Positions 1-9,285 are shown, counted from the stretch's first letter. The stretch is 13,169 nt of DNA from Asterionellopsis glacialis (GCA_014885115.2 WKLE02001966.1:1-13169); one strand, 5' to 3'. Program-made: numbers and translations. Notes: generated from the sequence alone by a model not told the origin.

Positions 1-873
1 TTTTCCAATCATTTTCTATCACTTTTCAAATTTGTTGCAGCATAGTGCAATTACCCTCTGTATATTCTACGGTAAGCATTACAACCTAAATAACTCTATT
101 TTGAGTAATTTCATTGGTTACTATTTTTAATGCATGCATTATTATTGGCTATGGAGCAATGTATTTTTAATTCGCACTTTACGACTTTTGAATTAAAAAT
201 CTCCGCCACCACCTTCCCATAGCCTTTGTTTGTATCTTCCCTGCGCCCATCAACCTTTACACCCCAAGAGAAATGCTATGATACAATACAAATTTGGGTT
301 ATATTTGACATGCCCATGGCCTCAGGTTCGTCGATTGTAATGCGTTTCATAATTTGGGACACAAAGTTATTTCATCAGAGTGGAGGCAATGTAGAAAGGA
401 GAGTTGGTACGAAAATAATCTTTTATTTTCAAAATACAAGCATTTCGTGATAATACTGAGAGCTGTTTGTGCATCCAACATCGGGTAGAGAATCTTGTGT
501 ACAAACACAACTACAATTTGAAATCTTCACGTGTAATGCAATTCTTTCTTTTTTTGGTACTTTGCATTGCTCTGTCCCCTGAAGCTCATACAGCACTTTT
601 CAAAATATAGACTATTTAGACAATTTTGTGCAAGACAATACAATGCGAAACATACACTTTTCGGCCTCGAATAAGAGATGTTTTATACTATGATGAACAA
701 AGACTAATTTTAAAAATAGTTCCCGTGTCCCCGTTGGTTCGTTAGTAGTATTGTATAATTTGTTGGTACCTGAAGCATACGGTTGCTGTGTGTGTACAAA
801 ATTATTATAGTGGATGGACATGTTCACATTTGGTTCTCCACATTTTCCTCAAGTCGGTGAAATTATCCTTTAC
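1..873. other. Gene-free left flank and SQD1 3' side
   Basis: No convincing gene is seen here on either strand. The open frames are short, start at non-ATG codons and resemble nothing I recognise. The right part, next to the SQD1 stop at 874, should contain the 3' untranslated region and polyadenylation site of that minus-strand gene; I could not place the site exactly. A perfect 12-base palindrome, AATGCATGCATT, lies at 129-140 with no known role. The sequence is AT-rich with scattered homopolymer T runs. Confidence 0.5.
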
Positions 874-2354
874 TTAAGAGGATTCAGACTTGATTTCAAT
901 GCTGTTTGGGTCCAAAGAGGCGCACTCTTCAGCACGCTTCTTGTTCCAGAATGAAGCTGGAAGAATTTTGGTGGGGTTGCACCTGCTCTTGTACTTCTTA
1001 ACGACCTCAGTTACTTCTTCGAAAAGTCCAAGGTCCAAAGTGATAGGGTCAAGTCCCAAATTGCAGAATTTTTCGTTGGAAACATCCAACTCGTTCTCGG
1101 CGGCCTCTTGGCGAGGGTTGGGGAGGAACTTAACATCAACTCCAGTTTGTTCAGCAACCATATTAGCAACATCACGGACACGTCGAGTTTCAGCAATTTG
1201 ATTGAAGATCTCAACACGTTCCCCCGCCTTGGGAGGGTTGTTGATGGCAATTTCGATACAACGGGCGGTATCGGTGACATGAATGAAGGCACGGGTTTGT
1301 CCTCCCGTTCCGTAAACAGTGAGGGGAACACCCATGGCAGCTTGCATGAGGAATCTATTGAGAACTGTACCGTAGTCACCATCGTAGTCGAAGCGGTTGA
1401 TAAGACGTTCATCACGGACAGTTTGGGGGGTGTTGGTTCCCCAGACGATACCCTGGTGAAGATCAGTAATACGGAGGTTATCGTTCTTTTGATAGAATTG
1501 CCAGAGGAGAGCATCAAGACACTTAGTGGCATGGTAAACAGATCCAGGATAAGCGGGGTGGAGAATGTTGGATTCGCGACCTCCAGGCAAGGTAACATCA
1601 ATGTATCCCTCAGGGATTTCTCCTCCAGATGTTCCGTATCCGTAAACACCCATGGTTCCAAGATGGACAATGTGAGCATCAACATCAGCGTCCATGATTG
1701 CACAGCAGAGGTTGTTGGATCCACCAACATTGTTATCAACAGTGTAACGCTTAGCCTTAGAGTTCTTCATGGAATAGGGGGCAGCACGTTGTTCAGCAAA
1801 GTGAACAACGGTGTCGGGCTGTTCGTCCTTGATAAGGTTTACAAGCAAATCGTATTCCTTGGCTACATCAAGGTTAACAAATTTGATGTCCTTTCCAGAA
1901 ACTTCCTTCCATGCTTGAACGCGAAGCTAAGTAGAAAGATTATTTCCAAAAGTATGAGAAATTTTATAATGATAAACACATAAGCTAAGATACTTCCAGT
2001 GGCCCATCTAGGACAAGAGAAAATATTGGGACTCACCTCAGGGGGCTGGATGGGAGTAAGGGAATCGCAACCAAGTTCAGTATCAATGTTTCTACGAGAC
2101 AAGTTGTCAACAATAATCACATCATGGCCTTGGTCAGAAAGGTAAAGGGAAGTGGGCCACCCACAGAATCCGTCACCTCCAAGAACAATAACCTTTTTCG
2201 TTTCAGCAGTTCCATTGGCACCAACACCGTCAACTTCTCCATCTTCCATGGCCTTCATAGCGGAAGGAGTAGAAACGCCCACCCGGGCCAAGGGCTTGGG
2301 GGCACTGAAGGCCGAAGCCGTGGTGATCAAAGCAGCATAGAAAAACACCTTCAT
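874..2354 (-). CDS. SQD1: UDP-sulfoquinovose synthase, plastid-targeted
   Basis: This enzyme makes UDP-sulfoquinovose from UDP-glucose and sulfite, the head-group donor for the chloroplast sulfolipid SQDG. Two exons, 2354-2037 and 1926-874, join in phase 0 to give 456 residues. Residues 1-16 are a signal peptide ending in ASAF, followed by an Arg/Ser/Pro-containing transit-like stretch, which points to import into a complex red plastid. A Rossmann NAD-binding loop GGDGFCG is at 59-65, HFAEQRAAPYSM at 148-159, GTMG with the likely catalytic Thr at 197, and the YxxxK pair of extended short-chain dehydrogenases at Tyr237/Lys241. QGIVWG and the LTVYGTGGQTR block follow. Length and motif order match plant SQD1. 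The ATG has A at -3 and gives the targeting peptide, which fixes the start. No internal stop or frameshift. The family call is firm; plastid location is inferred from the presequence. Confidence 0.95.
1927..2036 (-). other. Spliceosomal intron of SQD1 (110 bases)
   Basis: On the minus strand the donor is GAG|GTGAGT (GT at 2036-2035) and the acceptor is CTACTTAG|CTTCGC (AG at 1928-1927). Removing 1927-2036 joins two frames that each match SQD1, in phase 0, and brings in the exon 2 residues L-R-V-Q-A-W-K-E. Reading into the intron instead gives an unrelated tail and a stop. Composition is more AT-rich than the exons. Confidence 0.93.
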
Positions 2355-2640
2355 CTTTATTCTTTAACGATGATACAGACTACACGACAGTGTGAAGGAA
2401 GTGGACAATCTTTTTTCAACAAAGCTATGTGTGAATGCACACCACACACACGAAAAAACGTGTGATAGAAAACAAACTCTTTTGGTTGGATCATACATGC
2501 AGATCTCTCTAACAAAGAAAAAACACAGAACCCGCCACGAGTAACGTTGAAGTTTATTTGACAGGCAATGACGTACCAAACGGGCTACGAGCTCGTAATT
2601 ACCACCTTAACCGCTGTTTACCGGTTCTTGTCGGTTTCTG
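2355..2640 (-). promoter_or_regulatory. Upstream region of SQD1, motifs uncertain
   Basis: This is the DNA directly upstream of the SQD1 start and so should hold its 5' untranslated region and core promoter. No clear TATA box is seen. A TGACGT motif lies at 2569-2574, about 215 bases upstream of the ATG; TGACGT-type elements act as CO2/cAMP-responsive sites in some diatom promoters, but one hexamer can occur by chance. A perfect 12-base palindrome TACGAGCTCGTA lies at 2586-2597. A short CA/TG-rich tract sits near 2440-2455. The assignment is by position only. Confidence 0.35.
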
Positions 2641-3070
2641 TAGTATTTAAACCAACTCTATCCTAGTAGACGTGGCCCTCCCTCCAAAGCTAAGAGCTCG
2701 AATTTTTGTTTGGACTCTGTCTCAACCTCACATTTTCAGGAGATTTTCTACAGTCAGCAGTCTAAAGAACCCGGATGGAGTAAGATTCGTCAGAAATCGT
2801 CGAATCTTCATGTACAATTTGTATTTTTATGTATGTCAGCCGTCCATGGACAGCTGACATAAGAGCATCCTACCTGGTACCAGGGTATGCCGTCCCAGCC
2901 CTAAAACAAGTTGGACTTTGGTTGGGACCACGCCCTTTTTCCATCTTTCCCATGCCATAAAATCCGTAATCCGTACCTAATCTCTATTAGATTACACTTA
3001 GGTTAAAGGGGAGAGTTTGAGAGGGAGGAAAAAGGTGGTTTAGGCATAAAGGCCTACACATGTAAAAATG
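2641..3070. other. Spacer between SQD1 promoter and transposon cluster
   Basis: No gene is recognised. The only open frame of note (2672-2857, plus) begins with GTG and matches nothing. Hairpin-forming sequences occupy 2833-2930. A further inverted pair TAATCT/AGATTA lies at 2978-2994. A purine-rich tract runs from about 3006 to 3035, just before the helicase-related repeat. One of these could mark the left end of the mobile-element cluster, but I could not find a target-site duplication. Confidence 0.4.
2833..2930. repeat. Cluster of three palindromes/hairpins
   Basis: Three inverted repeats lie within 100 bases. First, 2833-2860 is a 28-base palindrome centred on TCCATGGA with arms ATGTCAGC/GCTGACAT; 13 of 14 pairs match (C2841 against A2852 does not). 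Second, 2873-2884 is the perfect palindrome CCTGGTACCAGG. Third, GTCCCAGCC (2892-2900) can pair with GGTTGGGAC (2920-2928) with one G.U wobble. They may be a transposon end, a foldback remnant or an RNA structure; nothing here tells which. Confidence 0.6.
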
Positions 3071-3269
3071 TAAGTGCAATAAACTACATAAAATTGTAAT
3101 TTAGTACAACATCTTCAGGTGTGTTGGAGGAAGACATGTCAATTTGGTGTCATATCTTCCTCCCCTGATCAATTTCTGGAACTACATTTGCATTTCAGTG
3201 CACTGATGCTTATCCAATTATCACTGATACCTTTACTTACCATTCAATTGCTAAGCAATACATCTAGAG
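3071..3269 (+). repeat. Direct repeat copy A (about 200 bases)
   Basis: This block recurs at 4384-4584 in the same orientation, 1,313 bases downstream. By hand alignment there are about 22 substitutions plus a 3-base and a 1-base indel, near 88% identity. Long identical runs include the segment around ATCTTCAGGTGTGTTGG and the segment around TTTGCATTTCAGTGCACTG. Both copies contain the same inverted repeat GGAGGAAGA/TCTTCCTCC (here 3126-3134 and 3155-3163). The right half reads as helicase-like protein in the plus frame, so this is duplicated transposon coding DNA and not a terminal repeat. Confidence 0.85.
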
Positions 3270-4350
3270 TCGTGATCCTGACTTGAATGACAAACAGTGG
3301 CTGCAAAATGCCATTGATCACTACCACGCAACACTATCAGAAAACACTCATTTGTTGATTCCTAAAACAACCAACAACAGCAAGTACAACTTGCAGATGC
3401 TTCAAGAAGATCACTTGGTAATATCTACCAAAGTCCTCAATTACATATATAAATGGGTGGAAGCAGAACAAATAGCATTGTTGGATATATGCACAAAAAT
3501 CACCAGCTATGCTCAACATAGAAACTGTCCAAGAAATAGTATTCAAAGATAGTGACAATCCAAACAATGGAGATCAACCACTCTATGTAACTGTAGAGTT
3601 CCCAATTGTCAGTCAATCAAATGGAACACCTATCTGGGACCAAATGAATACTAAGAAAAGCAACCAAATAATAAATTCACCAGCTTGTGTATATTATCAC
3701 AAAAAAACAAGAACACATAGGTGTAATCATGATATTTTGACTACACGAACTATCAACTACAACATGAAAAAAAATACTAATATGAGAACAAACATTCTTC
3801 AGATAATATCCATACTAACAGTAACAATCAGGTGCAAGAAGCAATGTTGTGAAAGAAAATTTGGTCCGCTTACACTTGCATTTGCAAAACATACATACAT
3901 TCCAAGGGCAAGGTGCTGGACCTGTAGATGCCAATAAAGCACCAAATGCTATACAAAGTCTTATATGTGACCCAGATACAAGAGCATTTGAAGCTATACC
4001 TCCTGGATTGTTCTAAACATGGTTATCAAGAGCAATAACACTTGGAAACTATTTGAACAGCAGCAATATACATGACTCAGCTATCTACTTCCTATAAAAA
4101 ATTGAACCAGCAACATATCTTAAACATGAAATTTTAGCCAAAAATAAAATTATTATACATTACTGCAACAAAAAGAAAGTTGTGAGTAGAAATACTTGAA
4201 CAAAGTGCCCAACAAGAACAATGCTTGACAGATGAAGAAAAAAACAAATCATAATATGGGCAGGTACCCATATATATACAACATCACAACTACAAGAAGC
4301 TGTATGGTTTTCAAAACAGAAACAAACAACAGTAAATGTAAAAAAATATT
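3178..4350 (+). pseudogene. PIF1-like helicase C-terminal remnant, copy A
   Basis: This is a decayed C-terminal part of an SF1B PIF1-like DNA helicase of the kind carried by eukaryotic mobile elements. Frame 1 (3178-3552) begins near residues FQCTDAYP and includes DKQWLQNAIDHYHATL; it has a TAG at 3265-3267. After a shift near 3515 comes VQEIVFKDSDNPNNGDQPLY and TPIWD (3525-3640), as upstream of the last helicase motifs. After another disrupted stretch, PLTLAFAK (to 3889) and IHTFQGQGAG (3891-3920) form motif V, and WLSRAITLG (from 4020) is motif VI. Stops at 4014-4016 and 4095-4097 and several frameshifts break it. The C-terminal tail contains IIIWAGTHIYTTSQL near 4248-4292. The ATP-binding Walker region is not present in this window, so it is truncated and inactive. 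The helicase assignment rests on motif pattern, not on a search. Confidence 0.75.
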
Positions 4351-4383
4351 ATTTGGTGTATTTTACTAAGAGAAGATACAATA

Positions 4384-4584
4384 TAAGTGCAATAAACTGC
4401 ATAAACTTGTTATTTAGTATTACAACATCTTCAGGTGTGTTGGAGGAAGATTTGACAGTTAAGTATCCTATCTTCCTCCCTGATCAACTCATGGAACTAC
4501 ATTTGCATTTCAGTGCACTGATGCTTATCCAAGTGCTACTGATACATTTGCTTACCATTCAATTGCTAACCAATAAATCTAGAG
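4384..4584 (+). repeat. Direct repeat copy B (about 200 bases)
   Basis: This is the second copy of the block at 3071-3269, same orientation. It shares the inverted repeat GGAGGAAGA (4442-4450) and TCTTCCTCC (4471-4479) with a different 20-base loop. It also shares the stop TAG at the equivalent place (4580-4582, matching 3265-3267 in copy A). An additional TAA sits at 4574-4576. One base is missing after the TCTTCCTCC arm relative to copy A, so the two halves are read in different frames in the two copies. Confidence 0.85.
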
Positions 4585-4779
4585 CCATCCAAATATTTGG
4601 AGCATTTTACTGAACAAAAACAAATAATAGCTTGGGCAAGCAATATAGCAAGTATAACAGTTATAACAAAACTTGACATCCTTATCAAACACCAAAAGCA
4701 GATAAATAACAGTTTAAAAACAGATAAAAAACATTTAAATATAATAGAAAATGTGATAAATTTGATATGTATATCATAA
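4384..4779 (+). pseudogene. Internally deleted helicase remnant, copy B
   Basis: The left 200 bases are copy B of the repeat and correspond to the FQCTDAYP region of the helicase remnant upstream. They are followed within 20 bases by a tail, EQKQIIAWASNIASITVI (about 4609-4662), which resembles the C-terminal tail of copy A (KQIIIWAGTHIYTTSQL) and ends at the stop 4777-4779. The whole catalytic middle, about 1 kb in copy A (motifs V and VI and the segment before them), is missing. The likely history is a second related insertion or a tandem duplication followed by internal deletion. It cannot encode an active helicase. Confidence 0.6.
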
Positions 4780-5161
4780 ATATAAAACAATACACAAACC
4801 ACCAAGTTCTCAGATGAAGAATCCAAGAAAAAAGGATCCCAACACTATATAACTATGTGCACCAAATGATAGAGGGCCCTTGAGGGGGAGCACAGACCTG
4901 CTATGCATGCCAACTTTTACTATAAATTATGTTACAATAAATTTGTATACATGAATGATTTTTATCATTGTTACCATTATTTTTCTTACAATATTAAGAA
5001 TGCTGTTATATTTGTTGTATTAATAATAAAAAAGACCACTCTTTTCTGGAGCTGAAAACTTGCACCTGGTAGAGAGCTTACACCCACCAACATACAGTAG
5101 TAATCCCTCAGTACGTTTCATTGTACTCAAGACTTTTTAACAAAAGCTTCATCATCCACCA
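4780..5161. other. AT-rich spacer before the LINE
   Basis: No gene is seen. The left part holds a short GC-richer segment near 4871-4920 (GGGCCC and a G run). Then comes a strongly AT-rich stretch to about 5040, and a more balanced segment from 5040 to 5161 that could be the 5' untranslated leader of the retrotransposon that follows. I found no clear target-site duplication or poly(A) tract marking the boundary. Confidence 0.4.
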
Positions 5162-7201
5162 ATGATGCTACCTTCCGACAACAACGATGATGACGCTGCC
5201 AACAGCGGCAACCCATCAAACTGACCTTCATCCTCCTCTATCCCAACAACAACTTTAGGTGACCACCAAGAATCTGACGACTTCATCAAAATTTAAGGAA
5301 AAAAGAAAAAATCAAGCCTAAAAAACTCAAATCTTGGCCACGAACACTCCACTTGTTATAAATACCAATTATAAGTTCATCTAATGACTTCTCTGTCCCA
5401 CAATGGCATTGTGAATGCAGCTACCCTCCAAAAGCAATTCGTGGAACAGATTTATTCTGTTGACAACTCAACACTCATCTTCAAATGGTAAGACAAAGAC
5501 AAATCTAACCCACTTACAAAAGCTAATCAACTACCAATGAGTAAAGCTAGCATCGAACAATGGATTTCAGGCACCAACGCCTTCCAGGGACCAAGCAACA
5601 GGAACATCCTCAAGTTTTTCCTCCTTACCGAAACCTCCATGTCCTTCACCTCCTTTAAAGGATCAATGAAAGCATGGCTGGATCAACACAAACATTGAAC
5701 GTGGATTACAAAACTCTCAACCACCAATAATTGTACTCTGGCATGGTTAAAATTTGCCCACCCATATTGGAGTCGCTATGACAAGCTTAAGAAAAACTTG
5801 TCCCAGCTCATCATGGAAAATTCCTCTTCAAAGTCTTGTGAAATCGACTTACGCCCACGAAAATCCCATGTAGGACGAGGACCAAACGCTATCCAAATTT
5901 ATGCAATCACAATCTCATGCTGCATACGCAACGTCAAAGCTTACACGGAAGCCATGATCAGAGGATTCTCAAACCCCAAATAAATTTCTCCTCTTCGTCA
6001 CATCAAAGCCATCCCTTTTCAAGGAATCACAAAACTAATTTCAAACGAAGCAGTTATTGCTCACGAGAACGAACACAATCAAGTCATTCCCAGACTACAC
6101 AAACAATCCATCTACGGATATTCCAATATCTTCACCAAACTACCTACCAACAAACATCCTAACCAACCAGTCCAATCCTCGTTATCAATTCACAAACAAT
6201 TATTAACTAAAAAAATCTAAAGAAACCAATGGTCCACTGTTTCATTCCATTGAAAGCAGAGGTAGTAGTGGCTTCCTCCTCATCTTCTTTGACTCATATC
6301 TTGACGAAGCCATCAAAACCATCGAGAATCTTAAACCTCATCTCAAAGAAGTATTCCCGATCAAAACTGTACAACAGTTCATATCTCAAATCAACACAAA
6401 TTCTTATCAATTCCTGCAAAATCAAGACGCACAATCCAAAGTATCTGAACTCAGCACAGCCAAAACATATTACACATGAATCAAGCCAGGAAGCGCGATT
6501 TTTATCCCACCTCTCTCCAGCTTGTTGTCAGACAATGCTCCAAACAGTGCAAGCATAACCACCAATCAGTGCAAACAACAATACGTTCATATCACCTACA
6601 GTGACAAGATTTCCTCCTTAGGATCTAGATCCGCCCAGCATTCCAAACCATCATACGCAAATGCAGTGACTAATAACTCAGCAAGATCCCCATATTCTAA
6701 CCAATTGAAAACTTTTCCACCATCTCAGCCATCCATAACGGACGACGCAACTATAGCATCGATGAAAACCAAGATCCACTCTATGATCAAAGCATCTTGA
6801 CGCGATATAGATTTGCACTTAAAACTCTCATACAACAACACAAATCTGCTCAAGAGGAAATTGAAACATTAAAAAAGCAACAAGAAGAAGACAAATTACA
6901 TCGCACTAAAGAACTGGAGGACTATAAAACTCACTTCATGAGTAAATTACTTCAGGAAGTCTCCCAATGCGTTCACATCTCTGTCAAAGCTCAATTCGAC
7001 GCTCTCCAAGAAACAGATTCCATGAACGAATCACCTATCAGATCCCCAGTGCAAAAACTACATAAAAACGCGGAATGCGACTTCTCCTCCACGGACTCAG
7101 CAACAGAAGCAACAACTGAATCCCCTGAATCCCACCCAGAAATCTACAACACTCCCGCCAAACCAAGGAAAACTCAATCCAAAATGGGAACTTTGAAATA
7201 A
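5162..7201 (+). pseudogene. LINE ORF1-like protein, decayed
   Basis: One ancestral frame of about 680 codons. It opens with an acidic MMLPSDNNDDDAANSG stretch (5162), then a KKKK-containing basic patch, then a probably folded region (5384-6217) with FVEQIYSVDNSTLIF, IEQWISGTNAFQGPS and LAWLKFAHPYW. After a frameshift near 6220 it continues GPLFHSIESRGSSGFLL and AIKTIENLKPHLKEVFPI. A second shift near 6797 leads into a Gln/Glu/Lys-rich coiled coil (about 6830-6960, IQQHKSAQEEIETLKKQQ), followed by a Ser/Thr/Pro-rich tail. In-frame stops lie at 5222, 5294, 5372, 5489, 5696, 5981 and 6477. The terminal TAA at 7199-7201 overlaps the next ATG. ORF1 proteins of LINEs bind the element RNA; no zinc knuckle is visible, so that role is inferred from position and the coiled coil only. 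Confidence 0.6.
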
Positions 7202-7203
7202 TG
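7199..7203 (+). promoter_or_regulatory. TAATG stop-start overlap, ORF1/ORF2
   Basis: The TAA ending ORF1 (7199-7201) shares its last A with the ATG of the next frame (7201-7203). That frame is the endonuclease frame and stays in register with it, apart from a TAG at 7390-7392. UAAUG junctions of this type drive termination-reinitiation of ORF2 in the insect LINE SART1. Here the arrangement is visible in the sequence; function is inferred. Confidence 0.55.
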
Positions 7204-9285
7204 AGCACCCCTCAGTTTTTTGGGGAACCCATACATTCCTTTCTCCAATCAGATACTAACTCTCACCTAATTCCATCTCAAGTATACAAACACAATCACA
7301 ACACAATATCCCACACACCCACCACTTTTACAAAACATTACTCAAACTCAAATATCCTAGATTGGATACTTCCACCATCAACTACCTCATAGAAACACTA
7401 TCAAGTAATTGGCAATAAAATGCCTGAAAACAAAACATCCGAAACAACTAGATTATGTATACAAAACATGAATGGCATCCAGATCAACTCAAACGGCAGC
7501 AAACTCAACACTGTAGCCACGGAAATGACTCGAATTAACTCCAACATTGTAGCTCTAATAGAAACAAATTTGGACAATACAAAATACCACATAAGACAAC
7601 AAATCCATGATACCCTTAGGAAGTACAACAAACACTACAAATGCAAAGTTTCCGGTACTAGCATTCCATCTGCAACAAATTATAAACCAGGAGGACTAAT
7701 AAGCTGGACAACAGGGAATGTTACAGGGCAAATCAAATCCTGCACCTCCAATCTTTTAGGATGATGGATCCATTGGTCACTAAACGGTAAAGATAAAACA
7801 ATCCATATTGTGTTTATTTACCAAGTATGCAACATTTCTTGGTCAACCAACAAGTTCAACACAATGACAGCCTTTGCTCAACAAACGTCTTTATTAAAAC
7901 AACAACAACATGAAATTACCCACCCCCGACACCATTTTTGCCGTGGTTTACACAAATTACTGCAGAACATCAATTCTCATAAAAACCAAGAGATTTTAGT
8001 AGCCGGCAATTTTAATGAAGAATTCGGAGCCAACCAAAAAGGCATAACAAAACTTGCCCAAGAATTTCACTTGCAAGACATCATGTATTATCATCTCCAA
8101 ACCTTGAAATTTAACACATATTCAAGAGGCCAAAAACGTATTGATTACATTCTCTGCACCGAAGATTTTTCCAAATCTATAGTTCAAGCAGGCTACGAAC
8201 CATTTCATCATAGGATACAATCCAACCACAGAGGCCTCTTTATTGAGTTTGCAACGACAACTCTCTTCAATAATCCAACCTCTCCGCTAGCTCCGATTGC
8301 CTCCAGAGGCATGCACAGCAAAAATCGGAAATCAAACAGACTATACGTGGAAAAAATGTACTCTCATCTCTTAGCAAACAACGTCGGAAATATGCTCACA
8401 AAACTTGCTCCACCATCCAAAGATTCAATTCAAACAGCAGAAAAGATAGATTCACTAATCGTGTAGGCTTCATTAAGTGCCAAGAAGTTTGCCAGTATTC
8501 CACATTGCCCACCACAATCTAAACTGATTTACAAGGCATGAGTTAAATACAACAAACTCAGAAAGTTACTATTCTTATTAAAAAATCATCCATCAGATCA
8601 TACACAGATAGCCCAACAAAAACAACGTATAACTTCGGACACTGCAACCTTGGATAAAAACAAATGCTGTAAGATGTTAAAAAACCAACAGGTGCTTATC
8701 AAGAAATTAGCAAAAACAGAGTCTGAACACTACGCCCAACAATTAGAAGACAATCTGCTGACAGCTGATTTGGAAGATGACAAACATAAGTCAATTATGT
8801 TGAGAAATCTGAGGAAATGCAGGGAAATCAAATATTCACAAAATTACAAGGTTTCAGGAAAAAGGACAACAACAGCAGGATCAATTATATCAGAGTGCCT
8901 GCCAACCCCAATACCAACCCTAAAGAATGCAGCAATTGGCTAGAAGTCACAGAACCTTCAGCGATTAATGAATATATTCTCCAGCGCAATCAAAACCACT
9001 TTGGCCAAGCCAAATCAACTCCATTCAACGTCTCCCCCCTGAAAGAACAAATACCATTCTCAGACATTGGCAAAGTATCCGACCTAATATTAGAAGGCAA
9101 TTATAATGGCGCCAATATCAATGACATAACAAATCTATTCATTCAACAACTACAATACAGAATAGAACCACCAAAAGACACCCCAGAAATGTCTATCCAT
9201 TCCTTTGTTTCAAAATTTGGGCACTGGAAAGAATCAACATCTACATCCCCATCTGGAATCCATCTAGGTCATTACCATGCTTTAA
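7201..9285 (+). pseudogene. LINE ORF2: endonuclease domain and linker, RT lost
   Basis: The frame runs from ATG 7201. An exonuclease-endonuclease-phosphatase (AP-endonuclease-like) domain, which nicks target DNA in LINE retrotransposition, spans about 7453-8262. QNMNGI supplies the Asn at 7465, ALIETNL the Glu at 7561, RIDYI the Asp at 8143. The usual GDxN motif reads GNFN, with Asn at 8008-8010 in place of Asp, and the usual SDH reads SNH, with Asn at 8224-8226, so catalysis should be lost. Stops lie at 7390, 7762, 8464 and 8539. After a shift near 8835 the linker continues (DNNSRINYIRVPANP, FGHWKESTSTSPSGIHLGHY at 9210-9269), as found just before reverse transcriptase in related elements. 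The reverse transcriptase itself is missing. An alternative downstream start is ATG 7420. Confidence 0.7.

Larger units (their letters stand above)
5162..9285 (+). mobile_element. Non-LTR (LINE-type) retrotransposon, 3'-truncated and decayed
   Basis: Two consecutive plus-strand reading regions give the ORF1-ORF2 plan of a non-LTR retrotransposon: ORF1 5162-7201 with a late coiled coil, then ORF2 7201-9285 with an apurinic-endonuclease-like domain. No long terminal repeats, integrase, protease or RNase H are seen. The reverse transcriptase that should follow the endonuclease and linker is absent, because the sequence switches at about 9270-9300 to an unrelated protease gene. Losing the 3' half while keeping the 5' half is the reverse of the usual 5' truncation of LINE insertions. 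The stated start is the first ATG of the ORF1 frame; the true 5' end is unknown and may lie near 5040. Confidence 0.7.

Noticed and set aside
226..450. 74-codon plus-strand frame at the left edge
   Set aside because: It starts at TTG, and composition and residues look random; no homology pattern was recognised.
1011..1739. Second minus-strand open frame of 242 codons within SQD1
   Set aside because: It is an out-of-frame shadow of SQD1 exon 2; only the other frame carries the conserved motifs.
1108..1983. Long plus-strand open frame (291 codons) antisense to SQD1
   Set aside because: It overlaps SQD1 exon 2 and its intron, has no recognisable motifs, and is explained by the codon bias of the real gene on the other strand.
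2672..2857. 61-codon plus-strand frame upstream of SQD1
   Set aside because: It starts with GTG, runs into the palindrome cluster, and has no recognisable domain or coding signal.
3071..4584. The pair of 200-base direct repeats as LTRs of a retrotransposon
   Set aside because: The repeats include helicase-like coding sequence, the DNA between them is helicase C-terminus and not gag/pol, and no TG..CA ends or primer-binding site were seen.
5162..8541. Reassigned stop codons (alternative nuclear code) as the reason for many in-frame stops
   Set aside because: All three stop codons occur along with true frameshifts, while SQD1 in the same window is free of internal stops; decay is simpler.
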